NCBI GenBank assembly: GCA_049294415.1
Contig: JBAQCS010000047.1
Location: 1 to 52,882, forward strand
DNA length: 52,882 bases
Direction: 5' to 3'
Source of the DNA: JAEZRQ01 sp049294415
GTDB lineage: Bacteria > Patescibacteriota > Patescibacteriia > Patescibacteriales > UBA12465
Shown here: positions 16,399 to 24,167 of the stretch, in pieces
Layout: each line of letters opens with the position of its first letter
How positions within the stretch are numbered: the first letter of the stretch is position 1
Program-made: the position numbers and the translations under genes
Notes under the pieces: generated by a model
The model's input: the letters and a program-made list of their open reading frames with translations, nothing else
The model's database searches: none
Told to the model about the DNA's origin: nothing

Positions 16399-17211
16399 TT
16401 ATTTTGTATCTTCGGTAACAGTTGCTTCTGGAGCGCTTTCAGTTGGAGTTTCCTCAACTTGTTCAGCTACTACTTCTTCAACAGTACCTTCAGCTTGTTC
16501 TTCGCTGGCTTCGACCGGAGCCTCGATTTTTTCTTCTACTACTTCTTCGGCGATTGGTTCAACAACTTCAGCTACAGGAGCTGGAATGTTAAATTTCAAT
16601 TCACCTTGTCCCTTAATCATTAAGAAGCCGTTAATAGCACCAGGAATAGCACCCTTAATAAATAGAACGTTATTTTCCTCATCAACTTTAACAATTTCTA
16701 AATTCTTTACAGTCACTCTTTCATTACCCATGCGACCTGGCATGCGAGTATTTTTGAAAACGTGAGCTGGACCTTTACAACCGATAGATCCACCCATACG
16801 AAGTTGATCTTTATTACCGTGTGATTTGCGTCCACCTGCAAAATGATGACGTTTAACTACACCTTGAAAACCTTTACCTTTAGAAGTACCAGTTACATCA
16901 ATAGAATCACCAGCTTCAAAAGTAGCAACAGTTATAACATCACCGACCTTAGCGTCTTTAACCTCAGCACGAAATTCACGTACCTTAGCTGGTTTAACAC
17001 CGGCAGCCTTAAAATGTCCTAATTGTGGTTTTTTAATATTCTTTTCTTTTCTATTACCATATGCAACCTGAAGAGCCTCATAAGTATCAGTATTCTTAGT
17101 CTTCACTTGCGTAACGGTGCAAGGTCCAGCCAAAACCGGAGTGACGGCCATCACCTTGTCGTTTGCCCAAATTTGGGTCATCTGCATTTTTTTTCCTAAA
17201 ATAAATTTCAT
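16399..17211 (-). CDS. rplC: 50S ribosomal protein L3 (uL3) with acidic C-terminal tail
   Basis: Early assembly protein near the peptidyl transferase centre. I placed the start at the ATG at 17209-17211, giving 270 aa beginning MKFILGKKMQMTQIW, the standard L3 N-terminus; the frame remains open 13 codons upstream only through a TTG in the leader hairpin. Core landmarks are GTSKGKGFQGVVKRHHFAGG, GSIGCKGPAHVFKNTRMPGRMG. The last 60 residues (about 211-270) are a Glu/Val/Ala-rich acidic tail. No Shine-Dalgarno is visible. Confidence 0.95.
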   Translation of the reverse strand: MKFILGKKMQMTQIWANDKVMAVTPVLAGPCTVTQVKTKNTDTYEALQVAYGNRKEKNIKKPQLGHFKAAGVKPAKVREFRAEVKDAKVGDVITVATFEAGDSIDVTGTSKGKGFQGVVKRHHFAGGRKSHGNKDQLRMGGSIGCKGPAHVFKNTRMPGRMGNERVTVKNLEIVKVDEENNVLFIKGAIPGAINGFLMIKGQGELKFNIPAPVAEVVEPIAEEVVEEKIEAPVEASEEQAEGTVEEVVAEQVEETPTESAPEATVTEDTK

Positions 17212-17415
17212 ATGCTTTAAAACAAAAAAACTGGTATTTAGACCAGCCAAAAAAGAAAAACAAATACTTTGTATTAAAAAGTTGATTTTTGTTTAATTTG
17301 ACCGTCTACCTCCCGTTTTCAGGTTAATTCAGATTCTGGCACTTTCCTAAAATATCTTTAAGAGTTACGCGAACCGTCCTCCAACCCTATTCTTGTATAA
17401 AATTACTTCTTTAGT
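17212..17415 (-). promoter_or_regulatory. Long rplC leader with terminator-like hairpin
   Basis: This 204-base gap between rpsJ and rplC is long for an S10 operon. Just before the rplC ATG, the minus strand shows CTGGT (plus 242-246 of 17.2 kb) paired with ACCAG (17231-17235), extendable by two G-U pairs, followed by seven T, which is the form of an intrinsic terminator. Further upstream two similar purine-rich motifs, GGAGGACGG and GGAGGTAGACGG, occur about 70 bases apart. The arrangement suggests an attenuator controlling rplC and the genes after it; it is inference from sequence form only. Confidence 0.45.
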
Positions 17416-17748
17416 TTACTGCATTTTTATTTCCACGTCAACACCTGCTGGAAGATTTAAACCAGTTAGGTCTTCAATAGTCTTTGCATTTGGATCAACA
17501 ATGTCAATAATGCGTTTGTGAATTCTCATCTCATATTGGTCTCTAGCATCCTTGTGAACGAAAGTGGAACGATTAACAGTGTACTTTCTCTTTTCAGTTG
17601 GAAGTGGAATTGGACCAAAAAACTGAGCATCGCTACGTTCAATAGTTTCAACGATAGTCTTTGTAGACTGATCAATGATTTTATGATCAAACGCTTTGAT
17701 CTTGATACGAATCTTTTGTTTAAACTCTTCTTTTTTGTTTTCAGACAT
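17416..17748 (-). CDS. rpsJ: 30S ribosomal protein S10 (uS10)
   Basis: 30S head protein, also the NusB partner in transcription antitermination. I chose the ATG at 17746-17748 (110 aa, MSENKKEEFKQKIRIKIKAFDHK), because GAGG lies about 10 bases before it and an earlier ATG overlaps that GAGG. The core shows FGPIPLPTEKRKYTVNRS, TFVHKDARDQYEMRIHKR and GVDVEIKM. First gene of the S10 section, after the tuf terminator. I found no convincing promoter in the 165 bases upstream. Confidence 0.95.
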   Translation of the reverse strand: MSENKKEEFKQKIRIKIKAFDHKIIDQSTKTIVETIERSDAQFFGPIPLPTEKRKYTVNRSTFVHKDARDQYEMRIHKRIIDIVDPNAKTIEDLTGLNLPAGVDVEIKMQ

Positions 17749-17871
17749 AATATCTTGCCTCATGCAAAGTCAAAAGCAAAATTACTTGATTACGCGAGTC
17801 AAACGTAATATTAATAAGTATTTTGTAGAGCTTTGAAGACTAATACACTTTAGCTTTTTAAAATAAACACA

Positions 17872-17904
17872 ATTGGCCCGCCCTCTGTGAGGAGAGCAGG
17901 CCTA
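17872..17904 (-). terminator. Probable terminator after tuf
   Basis: GGCC-GC arms pair with GC-GGCC around an internal CCTC/GAGG hairpin. On the minus strand the stem is followed by a T-rich stretch, AATTGTGTTTATTTT. It lies 9 bases past the tuf stop. The T tract is imperfect, so termination may be partial and some read-through into rpsJ is possible. Confidence 0.6.
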
Positions 17905-17913
17905 TGTACCTAT

Positions 17914-19101
17914 TTATTTCATGATTTTAACTACCACGCCGGCGCCAACAGTGCGGCCACCTTCACGAATAGCAAATCTTTGTTTTTCTTCCAAAGCTAC
18001 TGGAGAAATTAATTTAACCTTTAAATTAACTGTATCACCAGGCATAACCATTTCAGTTCCATCTGGTAATTCGATTTCACCAGTTACATCAGTAGTTCTG
18101 ATATAGAATTGTGGCTTGTAACCCTTGAAAAATGGCTTGTGTCTTCCACCTTCATCCTTAGATAAGATGTAAACTTCAGCTTCAAATTCAGTGTGAGGAG
18201 TAACAGAACCTGGCTTACAAAGAACTTGTCCTCTTTCGATTTCATTTTTCTTTGTACCGCGAAGTAATAAACCAGCATTGTCACCAGCTTGTCCTTGATC
18301 TAAAGACTTGTTGAACATTTCAACACCAGTAACTGTAGTTTTTTTAGTATCCATTAAACCAACAATTTCTACTTCTTCACCAACTTTGATGATACCTCTT
18401 TCAATTCTACCAGTAACAACAGTTCCGCGACCTTCAATTGAGAAAATATCTTCAACTGGCATTAAGAATGGGTGATCAATATCACGAGCTGGAGTTGGGA
18501 TGTATTCGTCAACAGCCTTCATAAGTTCCATGATTGGAGCTGCATCAGGACCTGTTGGGTTCTCTAAAGCCTTTAAAGCTGAACCACGAATAATTGGAGT
18601 AGCGTCTCCTGGGAATTCATATTTCTTTAATAAATCACGAATTTCTTCTTCAACAAGGTCAATTAATTCCTTGTCTTCAACCATATCGCATTTGTTTAAG
18701 AAAACAAGGATATAAGGAATACCAACTTGTCTTGCTAAAATAATGTGTTCACGAGTTTGAGGCATAGGTCCATCAGTAGCAGATACTACTAAGATAGCAC
18801 CATCCATTTGAGCAGCACCAGTGATCATGTTCTTAACATAATCAGCGTGACCTGGACAATCAACGTGAGCATAGTGTCTAGCTGCGGATTCGTATTCAAC
18901 GTGAGCAGTAGCAATGGTAATACCACGAGCTTTTTCTTCTGGAGCAGAGTCGATTTCATTTACGCCTTTATGAGAAGCGCTCATACCTGCTGCACCAAAT
19001 ACTGCTAACATAGCAGCTGTTAAAGTAGTTTTTCCGTGGTCAACGTGGCCAATTGTACCAATGTTGACGTGTGGTTTGGAACGATCAAATTTTTCTGCCA
19101 T
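17914..19101 (-). CDS. tuf: Elongation factor Tu
   Basis: GTPase that delivers aminoacyl-tRNA to the ribosome. The 395 residues include G1 GHVDHGKT (18-25), G3 DCPGH, G4 NKCD and G5 GSALKA, with full domains II and III ending RTVGAGVVVKIMK. Only this copy is in the window. It closes the str operon after fusA and the small Phd-like gene. No Shine-Dalgarno is seen; the 5' region instead folds into a branched structure (see the separate leader entry). Confidence 0.98.
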   Translation of the reverse strand: MAEKFDRSKPHVNIGTIGHVDHGKTTLTAAMLAVFGAAGMSASHKGVNEIDSAPEEKARGITIATAHVEYESAARHYAHVDCPGHADYVKNMITGAAQMDGAILVVSATDGPMPQTREHIILARQVGIPYILVFLNKCDMVEDKELIDLVEEEIRDLLKKYEFPGDATPIIRGSALKALENPTGPDAAPIMELMKAVDEYIPTPARDIDHPFLMPVEDIFSIEGRGTVVTGRIERGIIKVGEEVEIVGLMDTKKTTVTGVEMFNKSLDQGQAGDNAGLLLRGTKKNEIERGQVLCKPGSVTPHTEFEAEVYILSKDEGGRHKPFFKGYKPQFYIRTTDVTGEIELPDGTEMVMPGDTVNLKVKLISPVALEEKQRFAIREGGRTVGAGVVVKIMK

Positions 19102-19110
19102 TTTGTTTGT

Positions 19111-19160
19111 ATACGGCCCCCGCTAGGGGTTTTCTCCTTCAAAGAGGAAACCAGCCGTCG
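19111..19160 (-). promoter_or_regulatory. Branched leader structure of tuf
   Basis: Within the short gap before tuf, ACGGC (19113-19117) pairs with GCCGT (19154-19158), closing a junction. It encloses CCCC/GGGG (118-121/126-129 of 19.1 kb) and a GGTTT/AAACC arm extended by CTC/GAG. The last arm partly competes with the CCCC hairpin. No T run follows, so it is not a terminator; it could control translation or stabilise tuf mRNA. Found by eye only. Confidence 0.45.
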
Positions 19161-19194
19161 TAAATTAATTATTTTATTATAAATTAAATAAAAA

Positions 19195-19536
19195 CTATTC
19201 AACTTTTTGAGCTCCGTTTTTAATCTTTAACGGAATAGCCCAAGGGTTACGATTTTTACTTTCTTCTTCTAAATATTCGCTATTTTCTTCATTTCTCCAA
19301 GCGGATATATCGTAGTTAATTCTATCAGTTAAATCTTCGTCTGTCAAATCTCCCGTTGGTTTACTAGTGTTATCTACTATTTTACCTGATTTTAGGCAAT
19401 TTTTATCAACTAATTCGGCATATTGCTCTAAATCCATAATCACATAAGAAGCCAGTGGGTCTTCCCTATCATAAACAACTACTTTATCACCAGTTTTTTT
19501 AATCAAAGAAATGATTTTCTGCAAACTGTCAATCAT
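19195..19536 (-). CDS. Small protein with Phd/YefM antitoxin-like N-terminus
   Basis: 113 aa, inserted between fusA and tuf where the str operon normally has nothing. The first 45 residues (LQKIISLIKKTGDKVVVYDREDPLASYVIMDLEQYAEL in pattern) follow the layout of Phd/YefM antitoxin DNA-binding domains: a helix, then VVVYDR-PLASYVI strands, then a xLEQYAEL helix. The remainder is acidic and disordered-looking (EENSEYLEEESKNRN) with a short KIKNGAQKVE end. No toxin gene is adjacent on either strand, so if related it is an orphan or a repurposed regulator. Resemblance is by pattern only; function unknown. Confidence 0.6.
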   Translation of the reverse strand: MIDSLQKIISLIKKTGDKVVVYDREDPLASYVIMDLEQYAELVDKNCLKSGKIVDNTSKPTGDLTDEDLTDRINYDISAWRNEENSEYLEEESKNRNPWAIPLKIKNGAQKVE

Positions 19537-19587
19537 AAGTTTTAATTTTAGTTACTTATGTGGGCTAAGACGAAAATACTTTCAAAA

Positions 19588-21672
19588 TTATCTAGCGTTC
19601 TTCTCTTTAATGGTTTCCAGGATATTTCTTGGTACATCATTATAGTGAGAGAATTCCATTACATAATTGGCGCGTCCTTGGGACATAGAGCGAAGTGAAG
19701 TGGAATAGCCGAACATTTCAGCTAAAGGCACTTTAGCGCGCACTACTTTAATATTATTTGGACGATCAATCATTTCTTCAATTTGACCACGTTTAGCGTT
19801 CAAATCACCAATAATGTTACCCATGTAATCTTCTGGAGTAGAAACTTCTACTTTCATGATAGGTTCAAGTAAAACGGCACCAGCCTTAGAACAAGCTTCA
19901 CGGAAAGCGAAGATTGCAGCCATTTTAAAGGCAATTTCAGAGGAGTCAACTTCATGGTAAGAACCATCAGTTACAGCTACCTTAATATTCACCATTGGGT
20001 AACCAGCTACTCCACCGGCTAGTAATGCTTCCTTAACACCTTTTTCAATAGCAGGAATATATTCACGTGGAATAACACCACCTTTAACTTCATCCAAGAA
20101 TTCAAAACCTTTAGTAAGGTCGTCTTGTTGCATGATGCGAAGAGTACAATGACCATATTGTCCACGACCACCAGACTGCTTAGCGTATTTATATTCACCT
20201 TCAGCAGTTTTAGTAATAGTTTCACGATATGATACTTGTGGGTTACCAACATTAGCTTCTACACCGAATTCGCGTCTCATACGATCAACGATAATATCTA
20301 AGTGAAGTTCACCCATACCGGAAATTAAAACTTGATTTGTTTCCTCATCAGTTTCAACACGGAAAGTAGGATCTTCTTCAGCTAAACGTTGTAAGGCAAC
20401 ACCCATCTTTTCTTGGTCAGCCTTGGTCTTTGGTTCAACAGCAATCTTAATAACTGGTTCTGGGAAAACAATGTTTTCCAGGTGCATCTGACGAGATTCG
20501 TCGCACAGTGTATTACCAGTAGTAGTATTCTTTAAACCAATAACAGCAGCAATATCTCCAGCATAAACTTCTTTAATTTCTTCACGGTGATTAGCGTGCA
20601 TACGTACTAAACGACCAACACGTTCTTTATTACCAGTCTTAGCATTAACAATGTAAGAACCGGCTTGTAAAACACCGCTGTAAACACGAACGAAACAAAG
20701 TTTACCAACGAAAGGATCAGTAGCAATCTTAAAAGCTAAACCAACAAAAGGATCAGTATCATTAGCAGTTACTTTGTAAGTTTTAGTTTCATCGTCAACA
20801 TCAATACCTTCAATTTCAGGGGTTTCAAGTGGTGATGGTAAATAATCATTTACAGCATCAAGACATAATTGAACACCAATATTTTGTAGAGCTGTACCAC
20901 ATAAAACTGGGTAAATTTGGTTAGCAATTACACCTTTATGGATAGCAGCTTTAAGTTCAGCAACTGTAACCTCTTCTCCACTTAGATATTTTTCCATAGT
21001 AGCTTCATCGCATTCTACGGCTTTTTCAACAAGTTCAGCATGGAACTCATCTACTTTAGCTTTCATATCTTCAGGAATTGGCATTTCAATTTCAAGTTCA
21101 CCGTTAGCACCTTCAAACTTATAAGCTTTCTTTTCAAGCAAATCGATGACACCAAGTAAATCACTTTCAGCACCGATTGGTAATTGAATAGCTACAGCGT
21201 GAGGGTTAAGTCTGTCGCGGATAGATTTTAAACTCATGTAAAAATCAGCACCCATCTTATCCATTTTATTAACGAAACAAAGACGTGGTACATGATATTT
21301 ATCAGCTTGGCGCCATACAGTTTCTGATTGTGGTTCTACACCAGCTTGACCATCAAACACAGCAATAGCACCATCTAAAACACGTAAAGAGCGCTCTACT
21401 TCAACAGTAAAGTCAACGTGGCCAGGAGTATCAATGATGTTGATTTTATTTCCCTTCCAGAAACAAGTTGTTGCGGCGGAAGTAATAGTAATACCTCTTT
21501 CTTTTTCTTGTTCCATCCAGTCCATTTCAGCAGCACCTTCGTGTACTTCACCGATTTTATGTTTTTTACCAGTGTAAAATAAAACACGTTCAGTAAAAGT
21601 AGTTTTACCAGCATCGATGTGAGCCATGATACCGATATTTCTGATTTTGTCCAAAGAATAATCTCTAGGCAT
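19588..21672 (-). CDS. fusA: Elongation factor G
   Basis: GTPase that drives translocation and, with RRF, ribosome recycling. The 694 residues have G1 AHIDAGKTT near residue 17, G2 RGITITSAAT, G3 DTPGHVDF and G4 NKMDKMGA, then all five domains, including the domain IV loop region with KQSGGRGQYGHC and the C-terminal GRANYVMEFSHY. Normal length, in the str operon between rpsG and the Phd-like gene. Confidence 0.98.
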   Translation of the reverse strand: MPRDYSLDKIRNIGIMAHIDAGKTTFTERVLFYTGKKHKIGEVHEGAAEMDWMEQEKERGITITSAATTCFWKGNKINIIDTPGHVDFTVEVERSLRVLDGAIAVFDGQAGVEPQSETVWRQADKYHVPRLCFVNKMDKMGADFYMSLKSIRDRLNPHAVAIQLPIGAESDLLGVIDLLEKKAYKFEGANGELEIEMPIPEDMKAKVDEFHAELVEKAVECDEATMEKYLSGEEVTVAELKAAIHKGVIANQIYPVLCGTALQNIGVQLCLDAVNDYLPSPLETPEIEGIDVDDETKTYKVTANDTDPFVGLAFKIATDPFVGKLCFVRVYSGVLQAGSYIVNAKTGNKERVGRLVRMHANHREEIKEVYAGDIAAVIGLKNTTTGNTLCDESRQMHLENIVFPEPVIKIAVEPKTKADQEKMGVALQRLAEEDPTFRVETDEETNQVLISGMGELHLDIIVDRMRREFGVEANVGNPQVSYRETITKTAEGEYKYAKQSGGRGQYGHCTLRIMQQDDLTKGFEFLDEVKGGVIPREYIPAIEKGVKEALLAGGVAGYPMVNIKVAVTDGSYHEVDSSEIAFKMAAIFAFREACSKAGAVLLEPIMKVEVSTPEDYMGNIIGDLNAKRGQIEEMIDRPNNIKVVRAKVPLAEMFGYSTSLRSMSQGRANYVMEFSHYNDVPRNILETIKEKNAR

Positions 21673-21703
21673 ATGTAATTATATTAAATGTTTTTTAAGA
21701 GGA

Positions 21704-22171
21704 TTAACGAGAGAAATGAGCGAAAGCCTTATTAGCTTCAGCCATCTTGTGAACAGTATCACGTTTTCTAACTGCTGCACCTTCACCATTACTAGCATCA
21801 AGAATTTCAGCTGCTAACTTTTCAGCCATAGAACGGCCTTTTCTAGCATCAGCAGAAGTGATAATCCAATTACAACCAAGGTAAAAACGTCTTTCACCGC
21901 GAACTTGAAAAGGAACCTGGTAATTAGCGCCACCAACGCGTTTACCGCGGACCTCAACTAGTGGGGAGACTTTTTTAATAGCTTTATTAAAAACGTGACG
22001 TGGATCTTGTTTGGTTTTATCTTTAATGATTTCAAAAGAACCGTAAACGATTTTTTGAGCAACACTTTTTTTACCAGATTCCATGACGTAATTAATAAAC
22101 TTAGTGATATTTTTATCACTGTATTTAACATCACCTTCAATATTTCTTTTTGGAGCTTGTTTACCTCTCAT
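21704..22171 (-). CDS. rpsG: 30S ribosomal protein S7 (uS7)
   Basis: Primary binder of the 16S rRNA 3' major domain, at the tRNA exit site; in E. coli it regulates the str operon. I start at the ATG at 22169-22171 (155 aa, MRGKQAPKRNIEGDVKYSDK), the family N-terminus; the frame is open 15 codons further only from a GTG. Core features include FINYVMESGKKSVAQKIVYG and KPLVEVRGKRVGGANYQVP-like text. It is 94 bases after rpsL. Confidence 0.96.
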   Translation of the reverse strand: MRGKQAPKRNIEGDVKYSDKNITKFINYVMESGKKSVAQKIVYGSFEIIKDKTKQDPRHVFNKAIKKVSPLVEVRGKRVGGANYQVPFQVRGERRFYLGCNWIITSADARKGRSMAEKLAAEILDASNGEGAAVRKRDTVHKMAEANKAFAHFSR

Positions 22172-22265
22172 AAGATTTTGGATACTTGTCCACCAGCTAT
22201 AGCGGCCAGTAATCACAAATTAGAAGCAACTCTAATTTTTATAATTTATTAAACAATTGATTGAT

Positions 22266-22691
22266 TTATTTAGCAGCCTTTGGTCTTTTAGCACCGTAGC
22301 AGCTTCTTCCTTGACGTCTAGCTTCAACACCAGAAGCGTCGTAAACACCACGAACCACTTTATATCTAACACCTGGAAGATCTTTAGTCTTTCCACCCTT
22401 TACTAAAACGATAGAGTGTTCTTGTAGATTATGTCCCATACCTGGAATGTAAGTAGTAACTTCCATGCCGTTAGACAATCTAACACGAGCAATTTTACGT
22501 AAAGCTGAGTTAGGTTTTTTAGGAGTGATAGTAGTAACCTTTAAACAGACGCCTTGCTTAAAAGGAGCGCCTTTAGCGGTTTCTTTCTTCTTACGATGAA
22601 GAGTGTCCAAGCCAACATGTAAAGCTAGCGACTTTTTACGTGCTACTTTAGATGTACGACCCTTGCGGACCAATTGGTTCATGGTGGGCAT
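22266..22691 (-). CDS. rpsL: 30S ribosomal protein S12 (uS12)
   Basis: Decoding-centre protein and classical streptomycin target. The 141 residues begin MPTMNQLVRKGR and include TPKKPNSALRKIARVRLSNG with the wild-type Lys at the main streptomycin resistance site, and PGVRYKVVRGVYDASGV. First gene of the str operon; its promoter and a palindromic leader hairpin lie upstream. Confidence 0.97.
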   Translation of the reverse strand: MPTMNQLVRKGRTSKVARKKSLALHVGLDTLHRKKKETAKGAPFKQGVCLKVTTITPKKPNSALRKIARVRLSNGMEVTTYIPGMGHNLQEHSIVLVKGGKTKDLPGVRYKVVRGVYDASGVEARRQGRSCYGAKRPKAAK

Positions 22692-22730
22692 AATTTTCTT
22701 AAAATTAATTAAATTTCAAACACTAAAACG

Positions 22731-22748
22731 GTCCTGAAAATTCAGGAC
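22731..22748 (-). promoter_or_regulatory. Perfect palindromic hairpin in the rpsL leader
   Basis: GTCCTG and CAGGAC flank an AAAATT centre with complete symmetry (18 bases). If the promoter at 22776-22804 is right, this hairpin sits about 20-40 nt into the rpsL leader. On the minus strand it is followed by CGTTTTAGTGTTT, a weak T tract. On the plus strand it is followed by a run of T a few bases later. It may be a leader attenuator or a site for a regulatory protein. Confidence 0.45.
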
Positions 22749-22775
22749 GTGGCTTTTTTATTAAACTGTTAACTA

Positions 22776-22804
22776 AATTTATCAAAAGTTAAGAGATAAG
22801 TCAA
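22776..22804 (-). promoter_or_regulatory. Candidate promoter of the str operon
   Basis: The minus-strand -35 TTGACT (22799-22804) is 17 bases from TAAATT (22776-22781). The predicted leader to rpsL is about 75 nt and contains the palindromic hairpin. The -10 is only a 4/6 match. Confidence 0.5.
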
Positions 22805-22875
22805 TAGGACGAAGGTATCAATCAATAGCTTAATAAGTGCTATTCCCTACTTAAAAACTAATCTAAATTTATATA

Positions 22876-22904
22876 TTGACATAATTATGATATTATGCTA
22901 TTAT
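22876..22904 (+). promoter_or_regulatory. Strong promoter of the 47-aa small ORF
   Basis: A perfect -35 TTGACA (22876-22881), 17-base spacer and TATTAT (22899-22904) on the plus strand. Transcription should start near 22911, 36 bases before the ATG. It diverges from the str operon promoter. Confidence 0.75.
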
Positions 22905-22946
22905 TACAGTATCAATAAAGTTAGTTCTTAACCAAAAAACGATAAA

Positions 22947-23090
22947 ATGAAACGTAACCAATTAAAGAAAATGGTGGCCACGGCTTATGCCAATTTTATA
23001 ACAATATTCTGTGCTGTCTTTGGCCAGCCACTCATGTTGTGCCTGGTTAAACAGGTCAGGATTAAGACTTATAAAAAACTCATTGTTTAA
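22947..23090 (+). CDS. Candidate 47-aa small protein
   Basis: An ORF of 48 codons starting ATG-AAA-CGT, between a strong plus-strand promoter and an intrinsic terminator. The peptide begins MKRNQLKKMVATAYANF, has a hydrophobic stretch around ITIFCAVFGQPLMLCLV (about residues 19-35) and ends in a basic tail KTYKKLIV. It thus looks like a basic-hydrophobic-basic membrane-associated peptide. There are two cysteines and no Shine-Dalgarno. The alternative is that the transcript is a non-coding RNA of about 220 nt. This is the only gene-like content of the 456-base gap between rpsL and the next annotated gene. Confidence 0.5.
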   Translation: MKRNQLKKMVATAYANFITIFCAVFGQPLMLCLVKQVRIKTYKKLIV

Positions 23091-23105
23091 GCATAAAGCT
23101 TAAAC
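23085..23105. repeat. Perfect 8-base inverted repeat over the small ORF stop
   Basis: GTTTAAGC and GCTTAAAC flank ATAAA, overlapping the stop codon of the 47-aa ORF and sitting just before its terminator. It could add a second hairpin at the 3' end of the transcript, protecting it from exonucleases. Confidence 0.55.
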
Positions 23106-23136
23106 AAAAAAAAGGGACTAAACAGCCCCTTTTTTA
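23106..23136. terminator. Bidirectional terminator
   Basis: On the minus strand GGGGCT (124-129 of 23.1 kb) pairs with AGTCCC (114-119), with one G-U pair and a 4-base loop, followed by eight T. The plus strand also ends in six T. It serves the small ORF on the plus strand and the gene ending at 23148 on the minus strand. Confidence 0.8.
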
Positions 23137-23147
23137 TTTTTCAACTA

Positions 23148-24158
23148 TTACTTAGTAATCTCTTCGCAAACTTCTAAGCCTATATCTTTAAGTGAAGTTT
23201 CCAAATCTTTATTATTAACTATTCGAGCTTCATTATGTTTAGTAAATAATCCTCGATTATTAGTAGTAAACGTATTTTCTGGTAGATTAACTGCTTCTGA
23301 TTTAACATCACCAAGCAAAGTTAAGCGTCCTCTTTTAATATAAGATTTTACTAAACTAATAACGTCTTTATCGCCATAGTTTTCTAGAACTTGTTTCATG
23401 GCCTCTCTAACATTATCAAGATTACCAGAACTTCTAAATTCTTCAGCTCCGACACTAATTATAAAATCTAACATATCAGTAGCTTTCTTTTCTTTTTCAC
23501 CAATAGTTTTTTCTTTATTCCAAACAATATCAGGCATATTTAAAACTGGTTCTCCAACCTGACCATTTTCATGTTGTTTAAAAATAATATCGCCAATATT
23601 TACTTCTCCGATACCACCATGCTCATCATGAATTTTTCTTAAATATTTAGCAGCCTCAACTAATGCTTGTATTTTATCAAAGTGTGCAACACTATCACTA
23701 TTTATTAAATCTGAACGGTAAATATCTTGTAGTGGTAATCCCTTTAAATAAAGATCTTGATCTTTAATTTCAATCCCATTTTCATGAAGACCATAAGTTT
23801 CTTCTAGTCCTAATCGTTTAATATTTTCAAAAATTTCTTCTTTACTACCGCGATATCTTTTGGTGCCTGGCACTAAAAATTCAAAAAATAATTTTGGATT
23901 ACGATCAAAAAGTGCCCGTAAATCCTTAACTAAATGGTCATCATAGGTACGTAAAATGGCGTCGCCCCATTTATCAATTTTAGAAATAATACCACTATTA
24001 TCCCAAACCATTTTTCCATCACTCTCCATTTTAATTTTACCACCATAAACTCCTAGAGTACTTTCATGGTCTTCAGTAGGAATTCTTGATTCATTCACCG
24101 TTTTATTAATAGTATCTCTAACTTTATTCAATGGATTAAAATTTTCAAATTTAAACAT
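23148..24158 (-). CDS. Hypothetical protein with degenerate kinase-like region
   Basis: 336 aa, soluble. I do not recognise it firmly. Residues 172-193 read YLRKIHDEHGG-IGEVNIGDIIF, matching the spacing of the catalytic loop of small-molecule/atypical kinases (LxxIHxxHGxxxGDxNxxNIL), but the HGD triad is replaced by IGE. The metal-binding DFG position seems to be NMPD (207-210). A following KKATDMLDFI (225-232) resembles the kinase C-lobe helix with conserved Asp. It therefore looks like an inactive kinase fold or a diverged aminoglycoside-phosphotransferase relative. It lies downstream of the M50 protease gene (9-base gap) in one unit that ends at the bidirectional terminator. Confidence 0.6.
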   Translation of the reverse strand: MFKFENFNPLNKVRDTINKTVNESRIPTEDHESTLGVYGGKIKMESDGKMVWDNSGIISKIDKWGDAILRTYDDHLVKDLRALFDRNPKLFFEFLVPGTKRYRGSKEEIFENIKRLGLEETYGLHENGIEIKDQDLYLKGLPLQDIYRSDLINSDSVAHFDKIQALVEAAKYLRKIHDEHGGIGEVNIGDIIFKQHENGQVGEPVLNMPDIVWNKEKTIGEKEKKATDMLDFIISVGAEEFRSSGNLDNVREAMKQVLENYGDKDVISLVKSYIKRGRLTLLGDVKSEAVNLPENTFTTNNRGLFTKHNEARIVNNKDLETSLKDIGLEVCEEITK

Positions 24159-24167
24159 AAAAATATT

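Noticed and set aside
17212..17250. Longer N-terminus for L3
   Set aside because: It depends on a TTG inside the leader hairpin; the family N-terminus begins at the ATG at 17209-17211.
21673..21703. TATAAT just before fusA as a leaderless promoter
   Set aside because: It lies inside the str operon, the spacing to the ATG is five bases, and the region is very AT-rich, so chance is likely.
22172..22216. Longer N-terminus for S7
   Set aside because: Starts at a GTG and adds residues not found in the family; the ATG at 22169-22171 gives the standard MRGKxAPKR start.
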